A DNA stretch of 64,000 nt from Shewanella sp. KX20019 (GTDB taxonomy: Bacteria > Pseudomonadota > Gammaproteobacteria > Enterobacterales > Shewanellaceae): positions 3,534,001-3,598,000 of the forward strand of contig NZ_CP068437.1 in the NCBI RefSeq assembly GCF_016757755.1. Reading direction: 5' to 3'. Under the pieces are notes generated by a model. That model made no database searches. It worked only from the letters and a program-made list of their open reading frames with translations, and was not told the DNA's origin. Positions 10,018 through 19,100 of the stretch are shown here, in pieces. Every line of letters begins with the position of its first letter. Position 1 is the stretch's first letter. The position numbers and the translations under genes are program-made.

Positions 10018-10521
10018 ATGCAAGTTTCACAAGCGCTACCCAATGTTGCGGCTCAGTCCACTCCACTGAGTAATCAAAATGTACCGCAAAGTGCTGCTAG
10101 CAGTCAGTCGCAATTAGCCAACAGCAGCAAACCCCAACCAAACACGCCAGCGGTGCCTGTCGATACAGTGACATTGTCTAACAATGCAATTAAATTATCG
10201 GCGTTAGATAGCGCTGTTAAGAAAGCGTCATCGGCAGCCAATGAAGCAGAGATCTTGCCTGTAGAGCCAAAATTACCGAACGAAGGTGAAAAAGTTGATG
10301 ACTACATCGATTATAAAAAGGCCAAGGCTCAATATCAGTTTTATGCTGATATCGCCGGAGTAGCAACAAACAGTAAAAGTCTCACCCCAGCGTCCGCTTA
10401 TTACCTATCTAACAATGATGATGCACGAGAAGCTGTGGTCAGTAATAAAGCCCAACAGCAACAAGTAGCAGTAATGCAAACCTATGTAGAAACTAGCCAA
10501 AGCATTAATGTTTACAGCTAG
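10018..10521 (+). CDS. Hypothetical protein, polar and low-complexity
   Basis: I do not recognise a characterised family. The 167-aa product has no signal peptide or membrane helix. Residues 1-50 are rich in Gln, Ser, Asn, Ala and Pro, followed by a segment VDTVTLSNNAIKLS that recalls short motifs in small flagellum-associated regulators (weak resemblance only). The middle is charged (YIDYKKAKAQYQFYADIAG) and the C-terminus is Gln/Val rich. TGAGG lies 5-6 nt before the ATG. It is monocistronic, with a hairpin upstream and a 30-bp palindrome downstream. Codon use looks native. Confidence 0.65.
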   Translation: MQVSQALPNVAAQSTPLSNQNVPQSAASSQSQLANSSKPQPNTPAVPVDTVTLSNNAIKLSALDSAVKKASSAANEAEILPVEPKLPNEGEKVDDYIDYKKAKAQYQFYADIAGVATNSKSLTPASAYYLSNNDDAREAVVSNKAQQQQVAVMQTYVETSQSINVYS

Positions 10522-10595
10522 AACCTGATTCGTACAGCTATCCAACGCTATCTAGCAAACAAGCCCTATAGTCCTCACTGCAAGTCATTTACACC

Positions 10596-10625
10596 TGAAT
10601 TAATTGATTTAAATCAATTAATTCA
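10596..10625. repeat. Perfect 30-bp palindrome
   Basis: Two 15-nt arms meeting at 10610/10611 are exact reverse complements with no spacer (left arm TGAATTAATTGATTT). It is AT-rich and lies between the hypothetical gene and fadE. It could be a cruciform-type transcription end or a dimeric regulator site. Confidence 0.6.
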
Positions 10626-10713
10626 TAACAATACAAAAATAATTCAATTCCAGCGTACACGCGTAAGCTTATGAAACTTTTATAGTTAATTTCGATATCC
10701 AGATCAAAAATCC

Positions 10714-10725
10714 AAACAAGTGTTT
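10714..10725. promoter_or_regulatory. Short dyad, possible PsrA-type site
   Basis: AAACAAGTGTTT has perfect 5-bp arms around AG, about 80 bp before fadE. It resembles the AAAC-N4-GTTT shape of PsrA sites known to control fatty-acid genes in other Gammaproteobacteria. The resemblance is short and unverified. Confidence 0.3.
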
Positions 10726-10784
10726 AAATTTATCGTTTGAAAAGTTGATCTAGCACCCATTTTGTGACGTAATGTGAGCCACAC

Positions 10785-10801
10785 TTCTGGTCGGACGAGC
10801 A
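10785..10801 (+). promoter_or_regulatory. Candidate FadR operator before fadE
   Basis: TTCTGGTCGGACGAGCA contains the FadR core TGGTC-N-GAC, with arms CTGGTC/GACGAG differing from perfect symmetry by one base. It ends 6 nt before ATG 10807. If real, bound FadR would block fadE until long-chain acyl-CoA releases it. Its position also argues against the upstream GTG 10774 as the start. Confidence 0.5.
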
Positions 10802-10806
10802 TAAAA

Positions 10807-13044
10807 ATGAGCATAAGAACTAAACTAAAAAAAGTACTACCAAGCATCTCTACCACAGAGCAAGAGGCACTCGACGCTGGTGATGTATGGCTAGAGGGTT
10901 CTATCTATCAAGGTGTTCCCGATTTTTCTGCTCTGCGCGATATTCCGGTTGCAACCTTATCTGCTGATGAACAAGCCTTTCTAGATGGTCCAGTGCAAAC
11001 CTTAATAGAGATGGTTGATGACTTTGAAATACAGCACAGTACACATCTACCAGAAAACATTCTTAACTTTCTAAAAGAGAATAAATTCTTCTCTCTTATT
11101 ATTCCAAAATCATTTGGTGGTCTTGAGTTTAGCCCCTACGCCAACTCAACCATTGTTGGTACTATCGCCGCTAAAAGCTCTGCCGTTGCAGTTACCGTTA
11201 TGGTGCCTAACTCATTAGGCCCTGGCGAGTTGTTGATGCATTACGGTACCTCACAACAGCAAGATCACTGGTTACCCCGCCTTGCTAACGGCCAAGAGAT
11301 CCCCTGTTTTGCCCTAACCAGCCCAGAAGCGGGTTCTGACGCTGGCGGTATTCCTGATGTGGGCACCGTGACCATGGGTGAATATGAGGGCGAACAAGTA
11401 CTCGGTTTAAGTGTTACCTGGGACAAGCGCTATATCACGTTGGCCCCTATCGCAACGGTGCTAGGTCTTGCCTTTAAAGTCGAAGATCCAAACGGATTAC
11501 TCGGCGGTAAAGAAAGTCTTGGAATAACCTGTGCGTTGATCCCGAAATCTCATTCTGGCGTGCAGCTAGGTAATCGCCATGACCCAATGGGGATGAACTT
11601 CTACAACGGTACGACTCGTGGCGAAAACGTATTTATCCCAATGGACTTCATCATTGGTGGCCAGAAAAATATCGGTCGCGGCTGGGCAATGCTCGTTGCA
11701 TGCCTCGGCGCTGGACGCGGTATTTCACTGCCAGCATTAGGCGTATCTGTTGGCCAATGTTCATTTAAATCATCGGCTGAGTACGCCGCAGTACGTGAGC
11801 AATTTGGTTTATCGATTGGTAAATTTGAAGGTATTCAAGAGAAACTTGCTGACATTGCCGGTAAAACATACCTGCTGGAATCAATGCGAGTACTCACTAC
11901 CGAAGGCTTAGGCCTAGGCTTAAAGCCGTCGGTTGTGACTGCAATTGCAAAGTACCACATGACAGAGCTCGGCCGTGATGTCCTCGATTCAGCTATGGAT
12001 ATTCAAGCGGGTAAAGCGATTCAAAATGGCCCGCAAAATACCTTGGCTTCGGGTTATATTGCCCAGCCCATTGCCATTACCGTGGAAGGCGCCAACATTC
12101 TTACCCGAAATCTGATGATTTTCGGTCAAGGCGTTATGCGTTGTCACCCATATTTACAAAGTATGGTTGAGTCTATCCACTCAAACGACAAACAAGCCGA
12201 TAGAGTATTCAATGGCATTTTACGCAAGACTGTGGGTTACAGTGTCGGCAACAGTTTACGCGCGTTCAAACTGGGATTGCTGCCTTTCACCGCAGGTGCA
12301 AACTCTAAACTTGCAGAAGTTAAACCCTATGAGCAATCGGTGCATAAACTAGCGTCAAAACTCGCCGTTTATGCAGATTTCTCACTACTGGTATTAGGCG
12401 GGAAGCTAAAGCAAGCAGAGATGCTATCGGCCCGTTTAGGCGATGTTATGAGCTATCTCTATGCGGCAATGGCATCAATTCGTTACTACGAGCAAAAGCT
12501 ACCTGCTGAGCAACGTGCTGATGCGGCGCCATACTTCCATTACGCTACTCGTTGGTCACTATGCCAAGCCGAAAAAGCGCTATTAGACTTCTTAGATAAC
12601 TTCCCATCATCTTCTACACGTAAGTTAATGCGTCTTATTACGGTAACTTATTCACCTAAGATGCAGAAGATTAATGACGATTTAGTGCGTGAACTTGCTA
12701 AACAAGCGCAGTTAAATACTGAGTTTAAGAAGAACCTAACCCACTTGGTTAAGCCTGTTGCTGGCGATGGTAACTATATCAATGAACAAGCCTATCTAGC
12801 CAAGATGGATTGTTTGCCACTGTTAGCTAAAGTAAAGAAAGCCATTAGAGCACGCACCTTTAAGCCCGGTATCAAGTTCTCATTAACACTCGATGCGGCA
12901 CTTGAGGCCAAAGTGATCAATGACAGTGAGCACAAGCAGCTGCAGGACTATAACCTAAAGCGTGAACGTGCGATCCGTGTCGATGAGTTCGATTTTGATA
13001 TGAACCTCATCGTTGATAAAGCCGATCTAAAAATCGCTAACTAG
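10807..13044 (+). CDS. fadE: Acyl-CoA dehydrogenase, FadE type
   Basis: It catalyses the first step of fatty-acid beta-oxidation, acyl-CoA to trans-2-enoyl-CoA, with FAD. The 745-aa product aligns by eye with E. coli FadE along its length: AIDAG/ALDAGDVWLEG near the N-terminus, the block GQEIPCFALTSPEAGSDAG, then KRYITLAPIATVLGLAFK, ITVEGANILTRNLMIFGQG and VGNSLRAFKLG, and the extra C-terminal DUF1974 region absent from short acyl-CoA dehydrogenases. It lacks the N-terminal hydrophobic segments of the 814-aa E. coli enzyme. The frame is open from GTG 10774, but ATG 10807 gives MSIRTKLKKVLP and lies just after the FadR-like dyad. A strong terminator follows. Confidence 0.93.
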   Translation: MSIRTKLKKVLPSISTTEQEALDAGDVWLEGSIYQGVPDFSALRDIPVATLSADEQAFLDGPVQTLIEMVDDFEIQHSTHLPENILNFLKENKFFSLIIPKSFGGLEFSPYANSTIVGTIAAKSSAVAVTVMVPNSLGPGELLMHYGTSQQQDHWLPRLANGQEIPCFALTSPEAGSDAGGIPDVGTVTMGEYEGEQVLGLSVTWDKRYITLAPIATVLGLAFKVEDPNGLLGGKESLGITCALIPKSHSGVQLGNRHDPMGMNFYNGTTRGENVFIPMDFIIGGQKNIGRGWAMLVACLGAGRGISLPALGVSVGQCSFKSSAEYAAVREQFGLSIGKFEGIQEKLADIAGKTYLLESMRVLTTEGLGLGLKPSVVTAIAKYHMTELGRDVLDSAMDIQAGKAIQNGPQNTLASGYIAQPIAITVEGANILTRNLMIFGQGVMRCHPYLQSMVESIHSNDKQADRVFNGILRKTVGYSVGNSLRAFKLGLLPFTAGANSKLAEVKPYEQSVHKLASKLAVYADFSLLVLGGKLKQAEMLSARLGDVMSYLYAAMASIRYYEQKLPAEQRADAAPYFHYATRWSLCQAEKALLDFLDNFPSSSTRKLMRLITVTYSPKMQKINDDLVRELAKQAQLNTEFKKNLTHLVKPVAGDGNYINEQAYLAKMDCLPLLAKVKKAIRARTFKPGIKFSLTLDAALEAKVINDSEHKQLQDYNLKRERAIRVDEFDFDMNLIVDKADLKIAN

Positions 13045-13068
13045 ACTTCACAGTAGCTTTGAGATAAG

Positions 13069-13108
13069 AAATGGCCGTTTTGTGCAAGCAAAACGGCCAT
13101 TTTTATTT
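13069..13108. terminator. Bidirectional intrinsic terminator
   Basis: A 12-bp perfect stem (13071-13082 with 13089-13100, arm ATGGCCGTTTTG) has a 6-nt loop, is extended by A-T pairs, and is followed by a T-rich run on the plus strand and preceded by A residues. It lies between convergent fadE and the giant surface gene and can serve both. Confidence 0.88.
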
Positions 13109-13149
13109 ATACAGATAATATCTGCGAATATTGTAAATTAGCTATTGGA

Positions 13150-16100
13150 TTAGTGCCCAAACCGGCTGGTAAACTGCAACCCTACAACCCATACATCTTC
13201 GGCGTAAGAGACCCATTCAAACGCCAAGCCGCTATCTTGAGTAAACCCATAATATAGCCCTGCACCAGCAGCAAATTGCTGATCGCTATTGTCATCAATA
13301 TTAAGAGGGCCACTCGTTTTGGTTTCTAGCCAACTGATCCCCGCTAGGCCGTATAGCTCAAATCCTGAATCATTAAAGATAGCTGTTTGATATTGGGCAA
13401 ATAACGCCGCGCCTCTGTAATCAATCTCAGCATTAAGACTGCCGTTTTGACTTAAATCGACTTGTCCTAACTCAACGCCGCGCAATTTAAGCCACCAGTT
13501 ATCTGTAAAACCATAGCCAAGCTCAAGATTGTAAGAAAGGTCGTAGTCATTATCCTTATCAATGTCGGTGTAAAGCGTTGGTTCAAGGTTTGCGGCACCG
13601 ACTCCTACACCAATCGAATACTGTGCATAAGCAGGCACTACACACGCTAAAGTGACTAGCATAAAGACCGATATAGCGCTTACTATCCGAAGTTTTCTCT
13701 GACGCGCCAAAGCTAACATAAGTAAAGTAATAAGACCGGCTAAGTTCATCGCGCCACCACCAGTGATCGTTTTACCGTCAGGTCCATTGTTGTTGCTGAT
13801 ATCCTCGCCATCATTGATACCGTCATTATCGGAGTCAACATCTAAATGATCTGCTATACCGTCATTATCAGTATCTAACATTTCTCTATCATCCCTGACG
13901 CCATTCCCATCACTATCGCTGCCTGAAATGACACCATTTACGTCATAATCAACACCGTCATCAATGCCATCAGCATCGGCATCAAAACCTGTATAGAACG
14001 CTTGCTGTGGGTTTTCATCAACATCAAGAATTCCATCTCCATCATCGTCGTCATCAGCATGATTGGCATAACCATCGCCATCGAGATCTGGCAGACTACC
14101 GAATGCGCCAACAGCACCATCGATGATATCGACAAGCCCATCATGATCCATATCGATAGTATCGTCTAATCGTCCATCCTGATCTGCATCCATCTCGAGG
14201 GGCAAGCCAAAATTGATTAAGTCAAAGACTTCACCGTCACTCTTTAACTGAAGAAAATCAGGCTTGGTATCACTATTGGTGTCGATAAGCATCTCGACAG
14301 TATTAATCATACTCCCAGGATCATCATTAAACCCATTGCTATCGGCATCCTCAAGTCCTGCTTCTAATACATCAGCAACGCCATCATTATCAGAATCTAA
14401 GTCAAGATGGTTCGCGCTGTGATCTTGGTCAACGTCAAGCTCTGCCAATACTTCAATCACTGCCGTTATTGATGTTAAATTGTCATCAACGCCGTCAAAG
14501 TTGATGTCAACTCGCCCGTCATCTATCTGGTTATCTCCATCAACATCGGCATCGAAAAAGTCGATAATGCCGTCTTCGTCACCATCAGTAAGCCCTTTTC
14601 TCGTTGATATAGAGTTGGTCGAAACTGAATTTATGCCAGATTTGGCGTTTGGTTCGGCGTTTGAGTTACTATTTTCAGTAGCTAGTAATACGGAGACAGA
14701 AAATTCAGCAGCATCACTAATACCATCATTATCTGAATCTGCATCATTGGCATCTGTCGCCCCATCGCCGTCAGTATCGACATCGCTCTCAACCAGATTA
14801 GGTATACCATCACCGTCACTGTCTTGCCCCAGAAGGATCAGTGCTATTAACGCTTCAATTTCCGCGACTTCATCAATATCTGCAACAGCGTAATTAGCGA
14901 CGGCATTATTGAGCAGAGCCAATATACTGTCTAGCTGCTCTAATGTTGCATTACTGACTCCGGCATCGAGATAAACTTGAGCAAGTAATTCTGCAGTGTC
15001 ACCATCGAGCTCTGCAAAACCACTAATCAGCGCAAGCGCATGCTCGGGAATAGTCTTCACCATTACAGTGAACTCTGATGAGACAGTTTCAGTTCTACCC
15101 GCATCATCGAGATAAGTTGTTATTACAGAGATAGCTTTGCCAGCCTCCTCACTCGTCAGCACATAAAAATTATCTTCGCCACCGATACTGCTGCTTTGTT
15201 CATTCAAATGACTGAACCACTGATAGCTCGCAGCTGGCTCGGTTATGCCATCAATATCATCAATTACCGCAGTGATGGTTTGCTCAACAACTTTATAGCC
15301 ATCAATGCGCACACTACCAGGGCTGTTAGTTGGGTAGGCAAAGTTAGTTGATTCCAAGTTACCGTTTTCAGCACTGTCTTCAACAACATCGGCAGGTAAC
15401 TGAACCAAGACATCTTTACCAACAGATGTCACAGCGCCCTTAAGAACATATTCATCCTTTTCTCCCACTAAACTTAACGCTACGCCGTTTTCAATTTGAA
15501 AATCTTCTAACGTTAACCCAGTGACAGGCTCAGTAAAGAGCAGATCTAAAGCAAACTCTTCTCGCTCTTCCATTGCCAGAAGCGATAAGGTCAACTCAGG
15601 TTTAAGGCTATCAAAGTTAACCTTGAACAACTCTGAGACTAGACTCAATCGGCCACTCTTATCGGCCGCTGCACTCTCTTTAACTATTAGTGACACCTCA
15701 CCTTGTTCGATAGGCGTCACGAGAACGCTATAACCTAGCCCCTCACCGCTCCACTGAGATAAGGTCGCATTGGTTAGTTCAATACCTGAGATATCAAAGC
15801 CTTCGACCTCCTCACTAAAGATCAAATTAGCGGTAAATGCACTATTAACGTCCCCCGTAGCGCCGTTAATCACAACCGTTGGCGGCGTATCATCATAGAT
15901 AACGCTGAACGGCTCAGCCACGGTATTGCCGTTATTGGCCGAGTCCACTGCAACATCCGCAGCCACATCCACCGTCACATTGCCTGCGGCAGTCGGGGTG
16001 ATTAGTGCCGTATATGTTGTACCGCTTCCACTGAAGTTAGTGACCGATGCGTTGCTTGCCGAAATATCGCCAATTGCAAAACCAGTCACCGACTCACTAA

Positions 16101-19100
16101 AGCTGAAGGTTGCGGTAAATGCGGCATTAATATTACCGCTAGCACCGCTAATCGCGACACTTGGCTGACTGGCATCATAAGTAACACTGAGTTGCGTTGC
16201 TGCTGTATTGCCATTATCCGCAGCATCTTTAGCCACTGCGGCGGCGACATCCACCATAACGCTACCCGCAGCCGTTGGGGTAATGGTTGCGCTATAGCTT
16301 GTGCCAGAACCACTGAAGCTTGAGACCGTTGCGTTAGACACCGAGATATCATCTGCAGTGAAGCCTGTCACCGACTCACTAAAGCTGAAGGTTGCGGTAA
16401 AGGCCGCGTTAATATTACCGCTAGCACCTGAAATAGCCACACTTGGCTGACTGGCGTCATAAGTAACACTGAGTTGCATTGCCGCTGTATTGCCGTTATC
16501 TGCAGAGTCCTTTGCTACATTCGCTGCGACATCCACCGTCACGTTACCCGCAGCCGCTGGGGTAATGGTTGCGCTATAGCTTGCACCAGAACCACTGAAG
16601 CTGGAGACCGTTGCGTTAGACACCGAGATATCATCTGCAGTGAAGCCTGTCACCGACTCACTAAAGCTGAAGCTGGCCGTAAATGCGGCATTAATATTAC
16701 CGCTAGCACCTGAAATCGCCACACTTGGCTGACTGGCATCATAAGTGACACTCAGTTGCGTTGCCGCTGTATTGCCGTTATCTGCAGAGTCCTTTGCTAC
16801 ATTCGCTGCAACATCCACCGTCACGCTACCCGCAGCCGCTGGGGTAATGGTTGCGCTATAGCTTGTGCCAGAACCACTGAAGCTTGAAACCGTGGCGTTA
16901 CTGGTCGAGATATCATCTGCAGTGAAGCCTGTCACCGACTCACTAAAGCTGAAGCTGGCAGTAAAGGCCGCATTGATATTACCGCTAGCACCTGAAATCA
17001 CCACACTTGGCTGACTGGCATCATAAGTAACACTCAGTTGCGTTGCCGCTGTATTGCCGTTATCTGCAGAGTCCTTTGCAACATTCGCTGCGACATCCAC
17101 CGTCACGCTACCCCCAGCCGTTGGGGTAATGGTTGCGCTATAACTAGCGCCGGAGCCACTAAAGTTTGAAACCGTGGCGTTACTGGCCGAAATATCAGTT
17201 ATCACAAAGCCAGTCACCGATTCACTAAAGTCAAAGGTTGCGGTAAAGGCCGCATTGATATTACCGCTGGCACCTGAAATCACCACACTTGGCTGACTGG
17301 CGTCATAAGTCACGCTAAGTTGCATGGCCGCTGTATTGCCGTTATCTGCCGAGTCCTTTGCTACATTCGCTGCGACATCCACCGTCACGCTACCCGCGGC
17401 CGTTGGAGTAATGGTTGCGCTATAGCTGTTACCTGAGCCACTGAAGTTAGTGACCGTTGCGTTTGATACCGAAATATCGCCAATTGCAAAACCAGTCACC
17501 GACTCACTAAAACTGAAGCTTGCAGTAAAGGCAGCGTTGATATCACCGCTAGCACCTGAAATAGTGACACTTGGCTGACTGGCATCATAAGTCACGCTCA
17601 GTTGCGTTGCCGCTGTATTGCCGTTATCTGCAGAGTCCTTTGCTACATTCGCTGCGACATCCACCGTCACGCTACCCGCAGCCGCTGGGGTAATGGTTGC
17701 GCTATAGCTTGTGCCAGAACCACTGAAGCTTGAGACAGTTGCGTTAGACACCGAGATATCATCTGCAGTGAAGCCTGTCACCGACTCACCAAAGCTGAAG
17801 CTGGCCGTAAATGCCGCATTGATATTACCACTGGCACCTGAAATCGCCACACTTGGCTGACTGGCATCATAGGTAACACTGAGTTGCGTTGCCGCTGTAT
17901 TGCCATTATCTGCCGAGTCCTTTGCTACATCTGCTGCGACATCGACCGTCACATTGGCGGCCGTTGGGGTAATGGTTGCGCTATAGCTTGCGCCAGAACC
18001 ACTGAAGCTTGAGACAGTTGCATTTGATACCGAAATATCTGAGCTATCGAAACCTGTAACCACTTCACTAAAGCTGAAGCTGGCAGTAAAGGCAGCGTTG
18101 ATATTACCGCTGGCACCGCTAATAGTGACACTTGGCTGACTGGCATCATAAGTGACACTGAGTTGCGTTGCCGCTGTATTGCCGTTATCTGCAGAGTCCT
18201 TTGCTACATTCGCTGCAACATCCACCGTCACGCTACCCGCAGCCGCTGGGGTAATGGTTGCGCTATAACTAGCGCCGGAGCCACTAAAGTTTGAAACCGT
18301 GGCGTTACTGGCCGAAATATCAGTTATCACAAAGCCTGTTACCGATTCACTAAAGTCAAAGGTTGCGGTAAAGGCGGCATTAATATTACCGCTAGCACCT
18401 GAAATCGCCACACTTGGCTGACTGGCATCATAAGTAACACTGAGTTGCGTTGCTGCTGTATTGCCGTTATCCGCAGCATCTTTAGCCACTGCGGCGCCGA
18501 CATCCACCATAACGCTACCCGCAGCCGTTGGGGTAATGGTTGCGCTATAGCTTGCACCAGAACCACTGAAGTTACTGACCGTTGCGTTTGATACCGAAAT
18601 ATCGCCAATCACAAAACCAGTAACGAGTTCACTAAAGCTGAAGTTTACCGTGAAGGCGGCATTAATATTACCGCTAGCACCGCTAATCACGACACTTGGC
18701 TGACTGGCATCATAAGTAACACTGAGTTGCGTTGCCGCAGTATTGCCGTTATCCGCCGAGTCTTTAGCCACTGCTGCGGCGACATCGACAGTCACATTGG
18801 CGGCCGTTGGGGTAATGGTTGCGCTATAGCTAGCGCCGCTACCACTGAAGTTACTGACCGTGGCGTTACTGGCCGAAATATCACTCATCACAAAGCCTGT
18901 CACCGATTCACTAAAGGTGAAGCTGGCAGTAAATGCCGCATTGATATTACCGCTGGCACCTGAAATCACGACACTTGGCTGACTGGCATCATAAGTCACG
19001 CTAAGTTGCGTTGCCGCAGTATTGCCGTTATCCGCCGCATCTTTAGCCACTGCTGCGCCGACATCGACAGTCACATTGGCGGCCGTAGGGGTAATGGTTG

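Noticed and set aside
14480..14893. Plus-strand frame of 137 codons, Ser/Pro rich
   Set aside because: It is the antisense shadow of the calcium-binding repeats in the giant gene, which gives an artificial Ser-rich reading.
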